NCBI GenBank assembly: GCA_965224525.1 | Contig: OZ245050.1 | Coordinates: 2,046,001-2,110,000, forward strand | DNA length: 64,000 bases | Source of the DNA: Granulosicoccus sp036478565 | Lineage (GTDB): Bacteria; Pseudomonadota; Gammaproteobacteria; Granulosicoccales; Granulosicoccaceae | Direction: 5' to 3' | Shown here: piece after piece, positions 52,064-61,361 of the stretch | How the letters are laid out: every line of letters begins with the position of its first letter | How positions within the stretch are numbered: the first letter of the stretch is position 1 | The notes under the pieces: model-generated | Seen by the model: the letters and a program-made list of their open reading frames with translations, nothing else | What the model was told of the DNA's origin: nothing | Database searches by the model: none | Translations under genes and position numbers: made by a program

Positions 52064-53524
52064 TCAGTCCCACGGCAGAGACCAGGTTTTAACATTGGTG
52101 TAACTTTTCATCGCTTCAATGACGCCTTCCTTGTATCCGAGCCCTGAATCCTTAATGCCACCGAATGGCGACATTTCAATTCTGTACCCTGGTACTTCCC
52201 AAATATTGACAGTGCCGACATTCAGCCCCTGGATGTATTTTTTCATCCGCCGAAAGTCATTTGTACAAACACCCGATGACAAGCCAAAAGCTGTGCTGTT
52301 GGAGATGCGTATAACATCTTCATCATCGTCCGAAACCCTTACGATTGGCACGATGGGCCCGAAGGTCTCTTCCAGCACCAGCTCAGAGTCATGGGGCACA
52401 TGATCAACAACTATTGGTGGTAGCAAGGCACCCTGTCTGCCCGGGTTGTAGAGAATATCAGCGCCCTGTTCAGCGGCAAGGTGTACTCGTTTTTCAAACA
52501 TCTCAGCAGCCTGAGCGTGAACAACGGTTCCAAGGTCGGTGCCCGGATCCATCGGGTCACCAAACTTCAGTTTTTGGGCACGCTCCAGCAACAGCTCTGC
52601 CAGTCGATCAGCAATACCTTGCTGTGCCAGAATTCGTTTGACAGCGGTGCAACGCTGGCCGGAGTTTTTGGTGGCACCTGCAATAGCCAAATCCGCCGCT
52701 TTAACAAGGTCATCGTCGTTTAGATCGTTTAACACGATGAGCGGGTCATTGCCGCCCAGTTCCAGTACCGTTCGTTTGTATCCTGCGGTATCGGCTATCA
52801 GCTTGCCAACCGGTACGCCACCGGTGAATGTAATCAATTCAATATTGGAGTTGCTGATCATTTCCGGGCCGATCTCCGTTGGCCAACCGGTAACTACCGA
52901 AAACATCTCAGGTGGCAACCCTGCTTCATAAAGAATATCCGCCAGCATAAGTGCCGACATTGGTGTCAGTTCGGTTTGTTTGCACACCATGCAGTTGTTG
53001 GTCGCAATCGAAGGTGCGATCTTGTGAGCGACCATGTTCAGAGGGTGGTTGAACGGTGTGATGGCAGATATCATGCGCAGGGGCTCGCGCATGGTAAATA
53101 TTTTACGCGCCTTGCCGTGCGGAGTCAGATCGCAGGAAAATATTTCGCCATCATCATTGATGGTCATCTGCGCCGCCAGGGTAAAGACATCAAAGGCTCG
53201 CCCCACTTCATACAATGAATCTTTTTTTGATATACCCAGTTCCATGGTCAGGAGATCGGACAGTTCATCACGACGTGCGACCAGCAAGTCACCGGTCTTG
53301 AAGAGAATTTTCTGCCGCTCATAACGCGTCAAATTCGGCTTGTAATCAGCCGCTATTTTGATGGCCTTGCGCGCATGCGTTGCATTGCCAGCTGGTACGG
53401 TTCCAATGATCTCATCGGTAAACGGATAGTGAACGTTGATGACATCATTCGCATCAACCATTCGACCTGCAATTCGCATGGACTGATGGCCTATAGGCTT
53501 TATCGGGATGGGATTCTGGTTCAT
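52064..53524 (-). CDS. phnY: Phosphonoacetaldehyde dehydrogenase
   Basis: This 486-residue aldehyde dehydrogenase has nucleophile Cys292 in S-G-Q-R-C-T-A-V-K and the general base Glu255 in V-L-E-L-G-G-N-D-P, plus the P-F-N-H-P-L-N motif. The variant motifs suit PhnY, which oxidises phosphonoacetaldehyde to phosphonoacetate with NAD+. It follows phnA with 33 bp between, within the phnW-phnA-phnY set. Confidence 0.92.
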   Translation of the reverse strand: MNQNPIPIKPIGHQSMRIAGRMVDANDVINVHYPFTDEIIGTVPAGNATHARKAIKIAADYKPNLTRYERQKILFKTGDLLVARRDELSDLLTMELGISKKDSLYEVGRAFDVFTLAAQMTINDDGEIFSCDLTPHGKARKIFTMREPLRMISAITPFNHPLNMVAHKIAPSIATNNCMVCKQTELTPMSALMLADILYEAGLPPEMFSVVTGWPTEIGPEMISNSNIELITFTGGVPVGKLIADTAGYKRTVLELGGNDPLIVLNDLNDDDLVKAADLAIAGATKNSGQRCTAVKRILAQQGIADRLAELLLERAQKLKFGDPMDPGTDLGTVVHAQAAEMFEKRVHLAAEQGADILYNPGRQGALLPPIVVDHVPHDSELVLEETFGPIVPIVRVSDDDEDVIRISNSTAFGLSSGVCTNDFRRMKKYIQGLNVGTVNIWEVPGYRIEMSPFGGIKDSGLGYKEGVIEAMKSYTNVKTWSLPWD

Positions 53525-53557
53525 GGGCTGGTGGTCCGGTTAATTCCTTAAGGGCTA

Positions 53558-54823
53558 CTACGAAGCGGCGTTGACAGCTGCGCAGGCTGCGTAATAGAGC
53601 GCGTCAAAATTGCGCAGAGTCGGTGGACCAGCCTCTATGTCCTTTACAACCCGGTTAATGATGAACGGTACGGTTTGCTCGGATAGCCCACCGTGTGAGC
53701 GCAGAGGCTCCTTTAGTGAGGCCAGATCATGCCTGCTTGCCGATGTCCCCAGTACCTTGTTGCTCGTTGAAACCATGACCACATCACCTATGCGATCAGC
53801 GGGTAGCTCGAACCGTTCGCAAGCAGCAGCTCTGTCCAGCACGACATCCATGCCGTCGAGCATTGCCAGACGTTTGATTATGTCCTGCTGGTCGCAGTTA
53901 TCGGGCAGGTAGGCTGTTGCAAACGAACCCAGGGCACCATGATGTACAACGTATGGGTCGGTGATTGGCAAAATTACACGCGCCGCCTCGTCTCCCAGCC
54001 ATTCGTCCAGCACATCCTGTACGTACAGAACATCAGGCGAACCGTCTGCCAGGTGTTTCGGTTTCATGCCGTGATCAGCGGTTAATACAACAACTGCACC
54101 CATCAGGTCTAGCTGATCGAGGTACTTGTCAAACATGGTGTAAAACGCAATGGCATCAGCATCGTTCGGCGCATACTTGTGTTGAACGTAGTCAGTCGTT
54201 GACAGGTACATGACGTCTGGCTTGAATTCCTGAAGCAACTTGACGCCTGCTGCAAATACAAACTCGCTCAGTTCGGCGGAATACACCTCAGGCACCTCGC
54301 GGCCGAGCCAGGCTGCCGCATTGTCAATGCCGTGCTCCGATTTAGTTGTGGTATCAGAGCGTTCTGAAGAAAAACAAATTGCACGCTCATCGGTATAGGA
54401 CAGACCATGTCCCAACAAGGTCCTCAGTTTGTCTTTTGCTGTGACAAGCGCCACACGCGCGCCAGCGTCGTAGTACGCACTGAAAACCGTTGGAGCACGC
54501 AGGAAACGCGGGTCATTCATCATGACTTCCTCATCGTTCTCGGTGTCATAGAGGTAGTTGCCACAGATGCCATGTACAGCTGGCGGCTGCCCCGTCGCTA
54601 TGGACATATTGTTCGGGTTGGTAAAACTTGGTATGACGCTATGGGCAAGCAATGATGTACCGCTTTTTTGTATGCGCGACAGAGCGGGCATCTTGCCAGC
54701 GGCAATGGCAACCTCCAGGTATTCCGGCTCACAGCCATCAAGACAGATGACAACCATGGGTTGCTGTGGCATCTGGTATTCACGATTATTGACGACCAGT
54801 TTTTTTGGCACAAGAGTTGTCAT
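53558..54823 (-). CDS. phnA: Phosphonoacetate hydrolase
   Basis: This 421-residue alkaline-phosphatase-superfamily enzyme has the metal aspartate in V-I-C-L-D-G-C-E-P, the nucleophilic Thr in P-S-F-T-N-P-N-N, and metal ligands in T-A-D-H-G-M and V-H-H-G-A-L-G-S. It cleaves the C-P bond of phosphonoacetate to acetate and phosphate. It is unrelated to the zinc-ribbon PhnA. It lies between phnW and phnY. Confidence 0.93.
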   Translation of the reverse strand: MTTLVPKKLVVNNREYQMPQQPMVVICLDGCEPEYLEVAIAAGKMPALSRIQKSGTSLLAHSVIPSFTNPNNMSIATGQPPAVHGICGNYLYDTENDEEVMMNDPRFLRAPTVFSAYYDAGARVALVTAKDKLRTLLGHGLSYTDERAICFSSERSDTTTKSEHGIDNAAAWLGREVPEVYSAELSEFVFAAGVKLLQEFKPDVMYLSTTDYVQHKYAPNDADAIAFYTMFDKYLDQLDLMGAVVVLTADHGMKPKHLADGSPDVLYVQDVLDEWLGDEAARVILPITDPYVVHHGALGSFATAYLPDNCDQQDIIKRLAMLDGMDVVLDRAAACERFELPADRIGDVVMVSTSNKVLGTSASRHDLASLKEPLRSHGGLSEQTVPFIINRVVKDIEAGPPTLRNFDALYYAACAAVNAAS

Positions 54824-54889
54824 TTGCGGTTGTCCGGATTAACGAATTTAAAAAAAGTGATGTATGAGTTGTAGTAAACCAAACTGGTA

Positions 54890-56101
54890 CTAGGAAACCA
54901 GCCTGCAGCGCTCCTGCAAAGCGGCTGCAGGTGGAGCAGCTGTATCCACCCCCATCTCTGCGAGCGCATCGGCGGCGGCGGCGGCGGCCTCTGACATTAC
55001 GGTATAGCCGAAGTCTCCGATACAACCCATCCTGAAGCTGTCCACAACAGTTAATTTACCAGGATAGATAATAAAGCCGCGTTGTTTCAACAAAGCATAA
55101 AACTCGTCAAACCTGAATCCGGGGTGGTCCGGGTTGAAGAAGGTAACGATGATTGGCGATAACCAGGGTTCTTCAAGCAGTGTCACAAAACCAGCGGCTC
55201 GCATTCCAGCAACCAGTGTGTTGCAGTTTCGCTGATAACGCGCAAGACGTCCTGGCGCCCCTCCTTCTGCTTTATGCAGCTTGAGGGCTTCGATAAAGGC
55301 AGCAACTGCATGAGTCGGAGGCGTAAACCGCCATTGACCGGTGTCCTCCATTGCGGCCCATTGAGCGTGTACATCTAGAGACAGTGAATGACTACGCCCT
55401 TTTGCTGCAACAAGTTCCGTTTTTCGGGCGATCACAAAACCGAAGCCTGGCACCCCTTCAATGCATTTATTGGCCGACGAAACCATGGCCTCGAATTGCG
55501 TCTGGTCAGTATCCAGCGGCAACGCGCCAAATGCACTCATTGAATCAATCAACAGTTTTCGGCCGTGCTCGTATACCACTTCTGAAATCTCCTGCACCGG
55601 ATTGAGAATGCCGGAGCTGGTTTCACAATGCACCAGTACAACGTGTGTTATGGACGGGTCTGCATCCAGTGCCGCCGCTACTTCATGGCCGCGTGGTGGC
55701 AGGTAGTCGCCTTTGTCGATGACCACATGCTTTCGCTTCAGTACCTCCAGTATTTTCGCAATACGCTGCCCATAGGCACCATTGATCAGAACCAGTACTT
55801 TTGCATCCACCGGTACGAGGGAACCCAGCATGGCTTCGCAGACAAACGTGCCACTGCCCTGAATCGGCACACAGTCGTACGCGTTTTTTTTATTGCCAGC
55901 AATTTTCAGCAAATGCTGTCGAAGCCGGGTAGTCAAAGCGCGAAAATCTGCATCCCACGAACCCCAGTCGTGCTGCATGGCTTGCTTTACCGTGCTGGAG
56001 GTTGTTAGCGGACCTGGCGTCAGAAGCCAGTGATTTCCACCTGTCTCGCTCTCGCGCACTGTGCTGTCAGGTTGAACGACTGGATTGGCCATGCATGCCA
56101 C
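54890..56101 (-). CDS. phnW: 2-aminoethylphosphonate:pyruvate aminotransferase
   Basis: The protein has 403 residues. It has L-L-T-P-G-P-L-T-T-S near residue 27 and G-S-G-T-F-V-C-E-A, with the cofactor aspartate D186 in L-I-D-S-M-S-A-F-G and the PLP lysine K212 in S-S-A-N-K-C-I-E-G-V-P-G-F-G. It transfers the AEP amino group to pyruvate, giving phosphonoacetaldehyde and alanine. It is the first gene of phnW-phnA-phnY. Its upstream region (56102-56340) shares a GTTAATA..TAT.TATA.CTA-like stretch with the importer promoter. Confidence 0.94.
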   Translation of the reverse strand: MACMANPVVQPDSTVRESETGGNHWLLTPGPLTTSSTVKQAMQHDWGSWDADFRALTTRLRQHLLKIAGNKKNAYDCVPIQGSGTFVCEAMLGSLVPVDAKVLVLINGAYGQRIAKILEVLKRKHVVIDKGDYLPPRGHEVAAALDADPSITHVVLVHCETSSGILNPVQEISEVVYEHGRKLLIDSMSAFGALPLDTDQTQFEAMVSSANKCIEGVPGFGFVIARKTELVAAKGRSHSLSLDVHAQWAAMEDTGQWRFTPPTHAVAAFIEALKLHKAEGGAPGRLARYQRNCNTLVAGMRAAGFVTLLEEPWLSPIIVTFFNPDHPGFRFDEFYALLKQRGFIIYPGKLTVVDSFRMGCIGDFGYTVMSEAAAAAADALAEMGVDTAAPPAAALQERCRLVS

Positions 56102-56337
56102 TCCGGGCTGTTTGAAGGCTGCATGGTACGTGTGGATGGGGAATTATCAAAATCGTTAATAACTATGTATCTATAACTAAATTCGATAATACAGCTAGGT
56201 GGAATATATTGGCTAGCCATGCGGACGTACCATGAGCAGTATCTTGCATTATTGTTGTGCAAATATGTTCACAGACAGGCTTTTCAGTATTGCCGATCAA
56301 ATTTAATCAAGAATAGCTTGCGAGTCGCGTCGAACCA

Positions 56338-56353
56338 GAGTAAACGTTTACAC
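56338..56353. promoter_or_regulatory. LacI-type operator overlapping the regulator's translation start
   Basis: The perfect palindrome GTAAACGTTTAC (56340-56351) has the central CG of LacI/GalR operators and ends 5 bases before the ATG of the LacI-family gene. There is no Shine-Dalgarno sequence between it and the start. It suggests tight autorepression. Confidence 0.75.
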
Positions 56354-56356
56354 TGA

Positions 56357-57376
56357 ATGAAAAAAGACGTCACAATCAAGGAAGTTGCACAGCGTGCCGG
56401 TGTGTCCATTGCCACGGTTTCCCGGGCGATGAACGATAGCGGCCCGGTCAGCAGCGAGGCTCGCCAGGCAATCCTCAAGGTGGTGTCCTCATCAGGGTTT
56501 CGCCTGAACGGCATCGGACGGCAGTTAAAAACTGCCCGTTCTCATACAATCGGTGTGCTGGTTCCTAGCTTGAAAAATCCAATTTTTGCAGATGCAGTGA
56601 CAGGCATCGAACACGCTGCTGAGCAGTCTGGCTATCGTGTATTGTTGGCTTCGTCAAGATACGACACAAATAAGGAGGTCTCTGCTGTCGAGACCTTTCT
56701 AATCAATCGTGTAGATGGACTGATACTTACCGTAGCAGACGAAAAAAATAGCCAAGCGCTACAGCTTTTAGGTACAACAAAAAGCCCTTTTGTTTTAATG
56801 TTTAATCCCTGTAACCAAACCGGTTATTCATCGGTCAGCATTGACAACCGATTGGCTGCCTTTGAACTGGTCAGCGCATTGATCAATCGAGGACACCGAC
56901 GAATTGCAATGATCGTGGGTAAGTTGTCCGATTCAGATCGTTCGGTTGAAAGGAGCGCCGGCTATGAGGAAGCACTGCGCAAAAATGGCATAAAACCGGT
57001 GGGCGTTATTGAAGTCGGTTTTGAGAACCCTGATCCAGGTACTCAAATTGCCGAACTGAACCGAGGGCTTCGTTCTCCAACCGCCTACTTTTGTTCTACT
57101 GATATGTTGGCGATTTCAACCATACGAGCTCTCGTACAAAGCGGAAAAAAGATTCCTGACGACGTCTCTGTTGTTGGCTTCGACGGCATAACCATCGGAG
57201 AGTGCCTTATACCAAGCCTGGCGACTGCGGTTCAACCAGCGGAGGAGATGGGTGTATGGGCTGCGCGGCATTTAGTGGCACGAATAGACAAAGGAGAATC
57301 GGTTTCCAACCTGGTTTTGCCGTACCGTATCAGACAAGGAGAATCCTGGGGTCGCTTGACGGCGAACCACTTGTGA
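56357..57376 (+). CDS. LacI-family transcriptional repressor
   Basis: The protein has 339 residues. It has the N-terminal helix-turn-helix V-T-I-K-E-V-A-Q-R-A-G-V-S-I-A-T-V-S-R-A and hinge (N-G-I-G-R-Q-L-K-T-A-R-S), then the periplasmic-binding-protein-like effector domain (T-I-G-V-L-V-P-S-L-K-N-P-I-F, D-D-V-S-V-V-G-F-D-G). It precedes the second ABC importer on the same strand and probably represses it. It is divergent from phnW. Confidence 0.92.
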   Translation: MKKDVTIKEVAQRAGVSIATVSRAMNDSGPVSSEARQAILKVVSSSGFRLNGIGRQLKTARSHTIGVLVPSLKNPIFADAVTGIEHAAEQSGYRVLLASSRYDTNKEVSAVETFLINRVDGLILTVADEKNSQALQLLGTTKSPFVLMFNPCNQTGYSSVSIDNRLAAFELVSALINRGHRRIAMIVGKLSDSDRSVERSAGYEEALRKNGIKPVGVIEVGFENPDPGTQIAELNRGLRSPTAYFCSTDMLAISTIRALVQSGKKIPDDVSVVGFDGITIGECLIPSLATAVQPAEEMGVWAARHLVARIDKGESVSNLVLPYRIRQGESWGRLTANHL

Positions 57377-57504
57377 GCGGTGCCAATTGCACGGTGTTAG
57401 AAGAGCTACATGGTAGATATAGTTAATTGTGAATTTCGATGTTTTATTTTATCAAGGAAAATACATATACGTTTTTACTACAAGCTAAATGAGGGATGAC
57501 AATT

Positions 57505-58521
57505 ATGAACGTATGCATACAGAAACTGACAATGCGCAGTTTTGGAGTACTGCTACTTGCTTGTGTTGGTAGCAACGCGGTCGCTGCTGATGCAATCTGT
57601 TACAACTGTCCACCGCAATGGGCGGACTGGGCATCCCAACTCAAAGCCATTGAGGAACACCTCGGCTTTGAGATACCCCATGACAATAAAAATTCCGGCC
57701 AAACACTGTCACAGCTACTTGCTGAAAAAGACAATCCCGTGGCTGATGTAGCTTACTATGGTGTGTCTTTCGGTATTGCGGCAAAAAATGAAGCAGTAGT
57801 CGATCCCTATAAACCTGAAAACTGGGACGATATACCCGATGGGCTGAAAGATCCCGATGGCAACTGGTTTACTATTCACTCTGGTGCATTGGGTCTTTTC
57901 GTCAACGTTGAGGCTCTTGGTGATGTGCCAGTGCCAGCATCGTGGGCTGATCTATTGAAACCGGAATACAAAGGCATGGTTGGTTATCTGGATCCGTCCA
58001 GCGCCTTTGTTGGATACGCGGGAGCAGTGGCAATCAATCGTGCGATGGGAGGTACTCTGGATGATTTCGGACCCGCTATCACCTACTTCAAGGATCTTGC
58101 TGAGAATGATCCTATCATTCCAAAACAAACATCTTATGCGCGAGTTATCTCCGGTGAGATTCCGATTTTATTTGACTACGATTTCAATGCCTATCGAGGT
58201 AAATACAAGGACAATGCCAACGTAGAATTTGTCATTCCCGCAGAAGGCACAGTAGTGGTGCCATATGTCATGAGCCTGGTTAAAGGTGGTCCACACCCGG
58301 AAAAAGGTAAAAAAATACTGGATTTCATTCTGTCTGATACAGGTCAGGCGGTATGGGCCAACGCTTTTTTACGCCCTGTTCGAGCCAGCGCTATGTCCGC
58401 TGAAGCGGAGTCCAAGTTCCTGCCAGCGTCAGAGTATGAACGTGCTCAGCCTGTTGACTATGCAAAAATGGCGGAAGCTCAAAAAGCGTTTGGCGAACGC
58501 TATCTAAACGAAGTCAGATAA
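57505..58521 (+). CDS. ABC transporter substrate-binding protein (organophosphate-ester importer?)
   Basis: The protein has 338 residues from the ATG at 57505, chosen because GAGGG is well placed for it and not for the ATG at 57496. After the signal (L-L-L-A-C-V-G-S-N-A-V-A-A) comes a type II binding fold: N-S-G-Q-T-L-S-Q-L-L-A-E-K-D-N-P-V-A-D-V-A and L-D-P-S-S-A-F-V-G. An unusual C-Y-N-C pair sits at the mature N-terminus. It belongs to the same broad group as the AEP binder. The ligand is inferred from the phosphodiesterase at the operon end. Confidence 0.82.
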   Translation: MNVCIQKLTMRSFGVLLLACVGSNAVAADAICYNCPPQWADWASQLKAIEEHLGFEIPHDNKNSGQTLSQLLAEKDNPVADVAYYGVSFGIAAKNEAVVDPYKPENWDDIPDGLKDPDGNWFTIHSGALGLFVNVEALGDVPVPASWADLLKPEYKGMVGYLDPSSAFVGYAGAVAINRAMGGTLDDFGPAITYFKDLAENDPIIPKQTSYARVISGEIPILFDYDFNAYRGKYKDNANVEFVIPAEGTVVVPYVMSLVKGGPHPEKGKKILDFILSDTGQAVWANAFLRPVRASAMSAEAESKFLPASEYERAQPVDYAKMAEAQKAFGERYLNEVR

Positions 58522-58535
58522 CAGGCTGAAGTAAT

Positions 58536-58584
58536 CCGGATTATTCAAGGTTTATCAATACACGTTCTTTACTGAATAGTCCGG
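58536..58584. promoter_or_regulatory. Intercistronic stem-loop after the second binding-protein gene
   Basis: CCGGATTATTCA (58536-58547) pairs with TGAATAGTCCGG (58573-58584), 12 bp with one G-U. It lies in the 132-bp gap before the permease genes, the same arrangement as in the AEP importer. It probably lowers permease expression or stabilises the binding-protein mRNA. Confidence 0.6.
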
Positions 58585-58653
58585 ATTCAGTCACAAGCGT
58601 CGGGGTAATATGCTCCCTTGCATTCACTTGGTTTATTGGCATAGTAAACTTAA

Positions 58654-59475
58654 ATGGAAAATCGTGAACTCCCAAATCTGGTTGTATTGGCTTTACCCGT
58701 TGTAGTAGTTGCGTTAGCGTTTTTTCTATTGCCAATGGCGCATCTTGCGTACATTGCTGGCAGCGGCGATGAAGGGCTATCAGCGTACACTGCGGTGCTG
58801 ACCAAACCACGCTATCTTGAGAGTATAATTGCAACGACTTTACTTGCCGGTGTAACGACAATTGTAACGCTGGCCATTGCCACCGTGGCTGGCCTGTTTT
58901 TGGAGCGAAATCGTTTTTTCGGGCGAGACTTTCTCGTCTCCCTATTGACATTCCCATTGGCGTTCCCGGGCGTTGTCGTCGGCTTCATGGTAATCATGCT
59001 CGCTGGGCGTCAGGGTCTGATCGGTCAGATAACAAAGTTCATCACGGGCGACAAACTGGTGTTTGCCTATTCAATTACTGGGCTATTTGTAGGCTATGTC
59101 TATTTTTCGATTCCGCGGGTTATCCTGACCATCATGGCTGCATCAGAAAAGCTTGATCTAGCGCTGGAAGAGGCCGCGCGCTCACTCGGCGCAACACCTT
59201 GGCAGGTGGTACGCGATGTCATCTTGCCGGCGCTGAAACCGGCCCTGATAGCCTCTGGAGCTATTGCATTTGCAACCGCCATGGGTGCCTTCGGCACAGC
59301 ATTTACTCTTGCTACCAACATTGATGTTTTGCCAATGACTATTTATACCGAGTTTACGTTACGCGCCAATATCGCCACCGCTGCAGCGTTGAGTATCGTA
59401 CTGGGCTTTGTCACTTGGGTCGTACTGAACGTTGCCCGTTCACTGGCAGGTTCCACGGTAGCTGCCGCGGGTTGA
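58654..59475 (+). CDS. ABC transporter permease, first subunit
   Basis: The protein has 273 residues, with six helices and the EAA loop E-E-A-A-R-S-L-G-A-T-P-W-Q-V. It is the PotB/FbpB-like type. It starts with an ATG lacking a clear ribosome site, after a structured gap. It ends 2 bp before the second permease gene. Confidence 0.9.
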   Translation: MENRELPNLVVLALPVVVVALAFFLLPMAHLAYIAGSGDEGLSAYTAVLTKPRYLESIIATTLLAGVTTIVTLAIATVAGLFLERNRFFGRDFLVSLLTFPLAFPGVVVGFMVIMLAGRQGLIGQITKFITGDKLVFAYSITGLFVGYVYFSIPRVILTIMAASEKLDLALEEAARSLGATPWQVVRDVILPALKPALIASGAIAFATAMGAFGTAFTLATNIDVLPMTIYTEFTLRANIATAAALSIVLGFVTWVVLNVARSLAGSTVAAAG

Positions 59476-59477
59476 TT

Positions 59478-60326
59478 ATGAAGCGAAACTCTCGATTCTA
59501 TATGCAGCTGACCTTCACTATTCTGGTCTGTGCGTTCCTGATAGTGCCAGTGGTGATGTCCATGATGGCTGGCATTACAGAAAATTTTATAAAAGGAATT
59601 GCAAGTGGTGTAACACTGCGATGGATTATTGAAGTCTGGGATTTGTATCGCGATACCATATTTCTATCCTTGCTAATCGCAATAGCCTGTCTTGTCTGTA
59701 CCGTCATTCTGGGAGTGCCGGCAGCTTACGTTTTATCAAAACGCCGAGGACCCGTGGCGCGCATGATCGAAGAGCTTCTTACTTTACCCCTAGCCATACC
59801 GGGGCTGGCCATTGCACTGGCCTTGATTATTACCTACGGCTCGTTTCGGGATTTCAGATCCAGTTGGACCTTTATTCTGGTAGGCCATGTTCTGTACACC
59901 CTGCCGTTCATGATGCGTTCAGTGCTGGCGGTGTTATCCACGGCAGATTTTCGAAGTCTGGAGGAAGGTGCCGCAAGCCTTGGAGCGGGTTTTTGGCGCC
60001 GTTTTTTCGATATTGTTATTCCCAACTGCCGCTCTGGCATTATAGCAGGGGCGCTTATGGTGGTAACGTTATCAATGGGCGAATTCAACATCACCTGGAT
60101 GCTGCACACACCGGAAACAAAAACACTACCTGTAGGTCTTGCGGATAGCTATGCGTCAATGCGCCTGGAAATTGGTAGTGCCTACACCATCATTTTTCTG
60201 GTTATGATCATGCCGTTACTCATTGCATTGCAGCGCTATGGTAAACCCCGCTCGCGCACAACTGCGCCTGCCGATGAACCAGATTATGCGCAGGCGCAGA
60301 GTATGCATCGAGACAGAACACAATGA
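59478..60326 (+). CDS. ABC transporter permease, second subunit
   Basis: The protein has 282 residues from the ATG at 59478; the longer frame from 59415 overlaps the first permease and is rejected. It has six helices and the EAA loop E-E-G-A-A-S-L-G-A-G-F-W-R. It is the PotC-like partner of the preceding permease. It overlaps the ATPase gene by 4 nt. Confidence 0.9.
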   Translation: MKRNSRFYMQLTFTILVCAFLIVPVVMSMMAGITENFIKGIASGVTLRWIIEVWDLYRDTIFLSLLIAIACLVCTVILGVPAAYVLSKRRGPVARMIEELLTLPLAIPGLAIALALIITYGSFRDFRSSWTFILVGHVLYTLPFMMRSVLAVLSTADFRSLEEGAASLGAGFWRRFFDIVIPNCRSGIIAGALMVVTLSMGEFNITWMLHTPETKTLPVGLADSYASMRLEIGSAYTIIFLVMIMPLLIALQRYGKPRSRTTAPADEPDYAQAQSMHRDRTQ

Positions 60327-61357
60327 ATCAAGGCACTTCAATTCGCCTGGATGCTTGTGCCAAGACTTTTCCCAACGGTGCACGAGCGCTGGATCCCATG
60401 TCGCTGGAGATACAGGGAGGGGAGACAATAATATTTCTCGGCCCATCGGGTTGCGGTAAAACCACGACACTGAGAATTATCGCGGGGTTGGAAATGCCTG
60501 ATGCTGATGGACGCGTATATTTTGACACTGAAGATGTCACCGACAAACCCATCGAACACCGAAATGTCGGCATGGTATTCCAATCCTATGCGCTGTTTCC
60601 CAATATGAATGTGCAACAAAACATCGCTTATGGTTTGAAAATCCGGAAGATGGAGCCTTCACATATTTCGCGGCGGGTCGCCGAGATGATGGAAATGATG
60701 CATATTTCCGAACTGAGCCAGCGCAGTATCGATCAGCTCTCAGGTGGTCAGCGACAGCGCGTAGCTCTGGCTCGAGCGATTGCAGTGCGACCTAAGGTTT
60801 TGTTGCTCGATGAACCTCTTACCGCGCTGGATGCACTGCTGCGTGAACGGCTGCGAGTTGACATCAACGCACTGCTGCGCAGTCTTGGCATTACTACAGT
60901 TTATGTTACCCATGATCAGGCCGAAGCCATGTCATTGGGGGACAGGATCGTCGTTATGAACCGTGGCTTTGTTGCACAGACAGGCACACCGCGTGAAATT
61001 TACTTCGAACCACAAGACGAGTTTGTTGCCGATTTCATAGGCCTCATGAATCGAATAGACGGAACCATTAACAATGGGGTACTTGAAACGCAAGGTGGTC
61101 GCATACCGGTGACTTCTACACAAACCGGCGCGGTCCGCGTATTGTTCCGGCCTGAGAATGTCAGTGTTGTGAGCCTGGATCAGGCAAACCTGAAGGGCAT
61201 AGTAGATACAGCCTTCTTTCTGGGTGATCGAACACGATTAATCATTAGTGGCATTTGTGATGCAGGTATTACTGTTGAAACGGAGAATCACATCGTCTTT
61301 CAGCCAGGAGACTCAATCGGGCTTGCAATCGACCCCCAGTCTCTGCTGATTCTGTAA
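60323..61357 (+). CDS. ABC transporter ATP-binding protein
   Basis: The protein has 344 residues. Walker A is G-P-S-G-C-G-K-T-T-T-L, the signature L-S-G-G-Q-R-Q-R-V-A-L, Walker B V-L-L-L-D-E-P-L-T-A-L-D, and the switch T-H-D-Q-A-E-A. A C-terminal TOBE region is present, as in UgpC/MalK. It starts within the permease stop (ATGA overlap) and is followed 4 bp later by the phosphodiesterase gene. Confidence 0.93.
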   Translation: MNQGTSIRLDACAKTFPNGARALDPMSLEIQGGETIIFLGPSGCGKTTTLRIIAGLEMPDADGRVYFDTEDVTDKPIEHRNVGMVFQSYALFPNMNVQQNIAYGLKIRKMEPSHISRRVAEMMEMMHISELSQRSIDQLSGGQRQRVALARAIAVRPKVLLLDEPLTALDALLRERLRVDINALLRSLGITTVYVTHDQAEAMSLGDRIVVMNRGFVAQTGTPREIYFEPQDEFVADFIGLMNRIDGTINNGVLETQGGRIPVTSTQTGAVRVLFRPENVSVVSLDQANLKGIVDTAFFLGDRTRLIISGICDAGITVETENHIVFQPGDSIGLAIDPQSLLIL

Positions 61358-61361
61358 AGAC

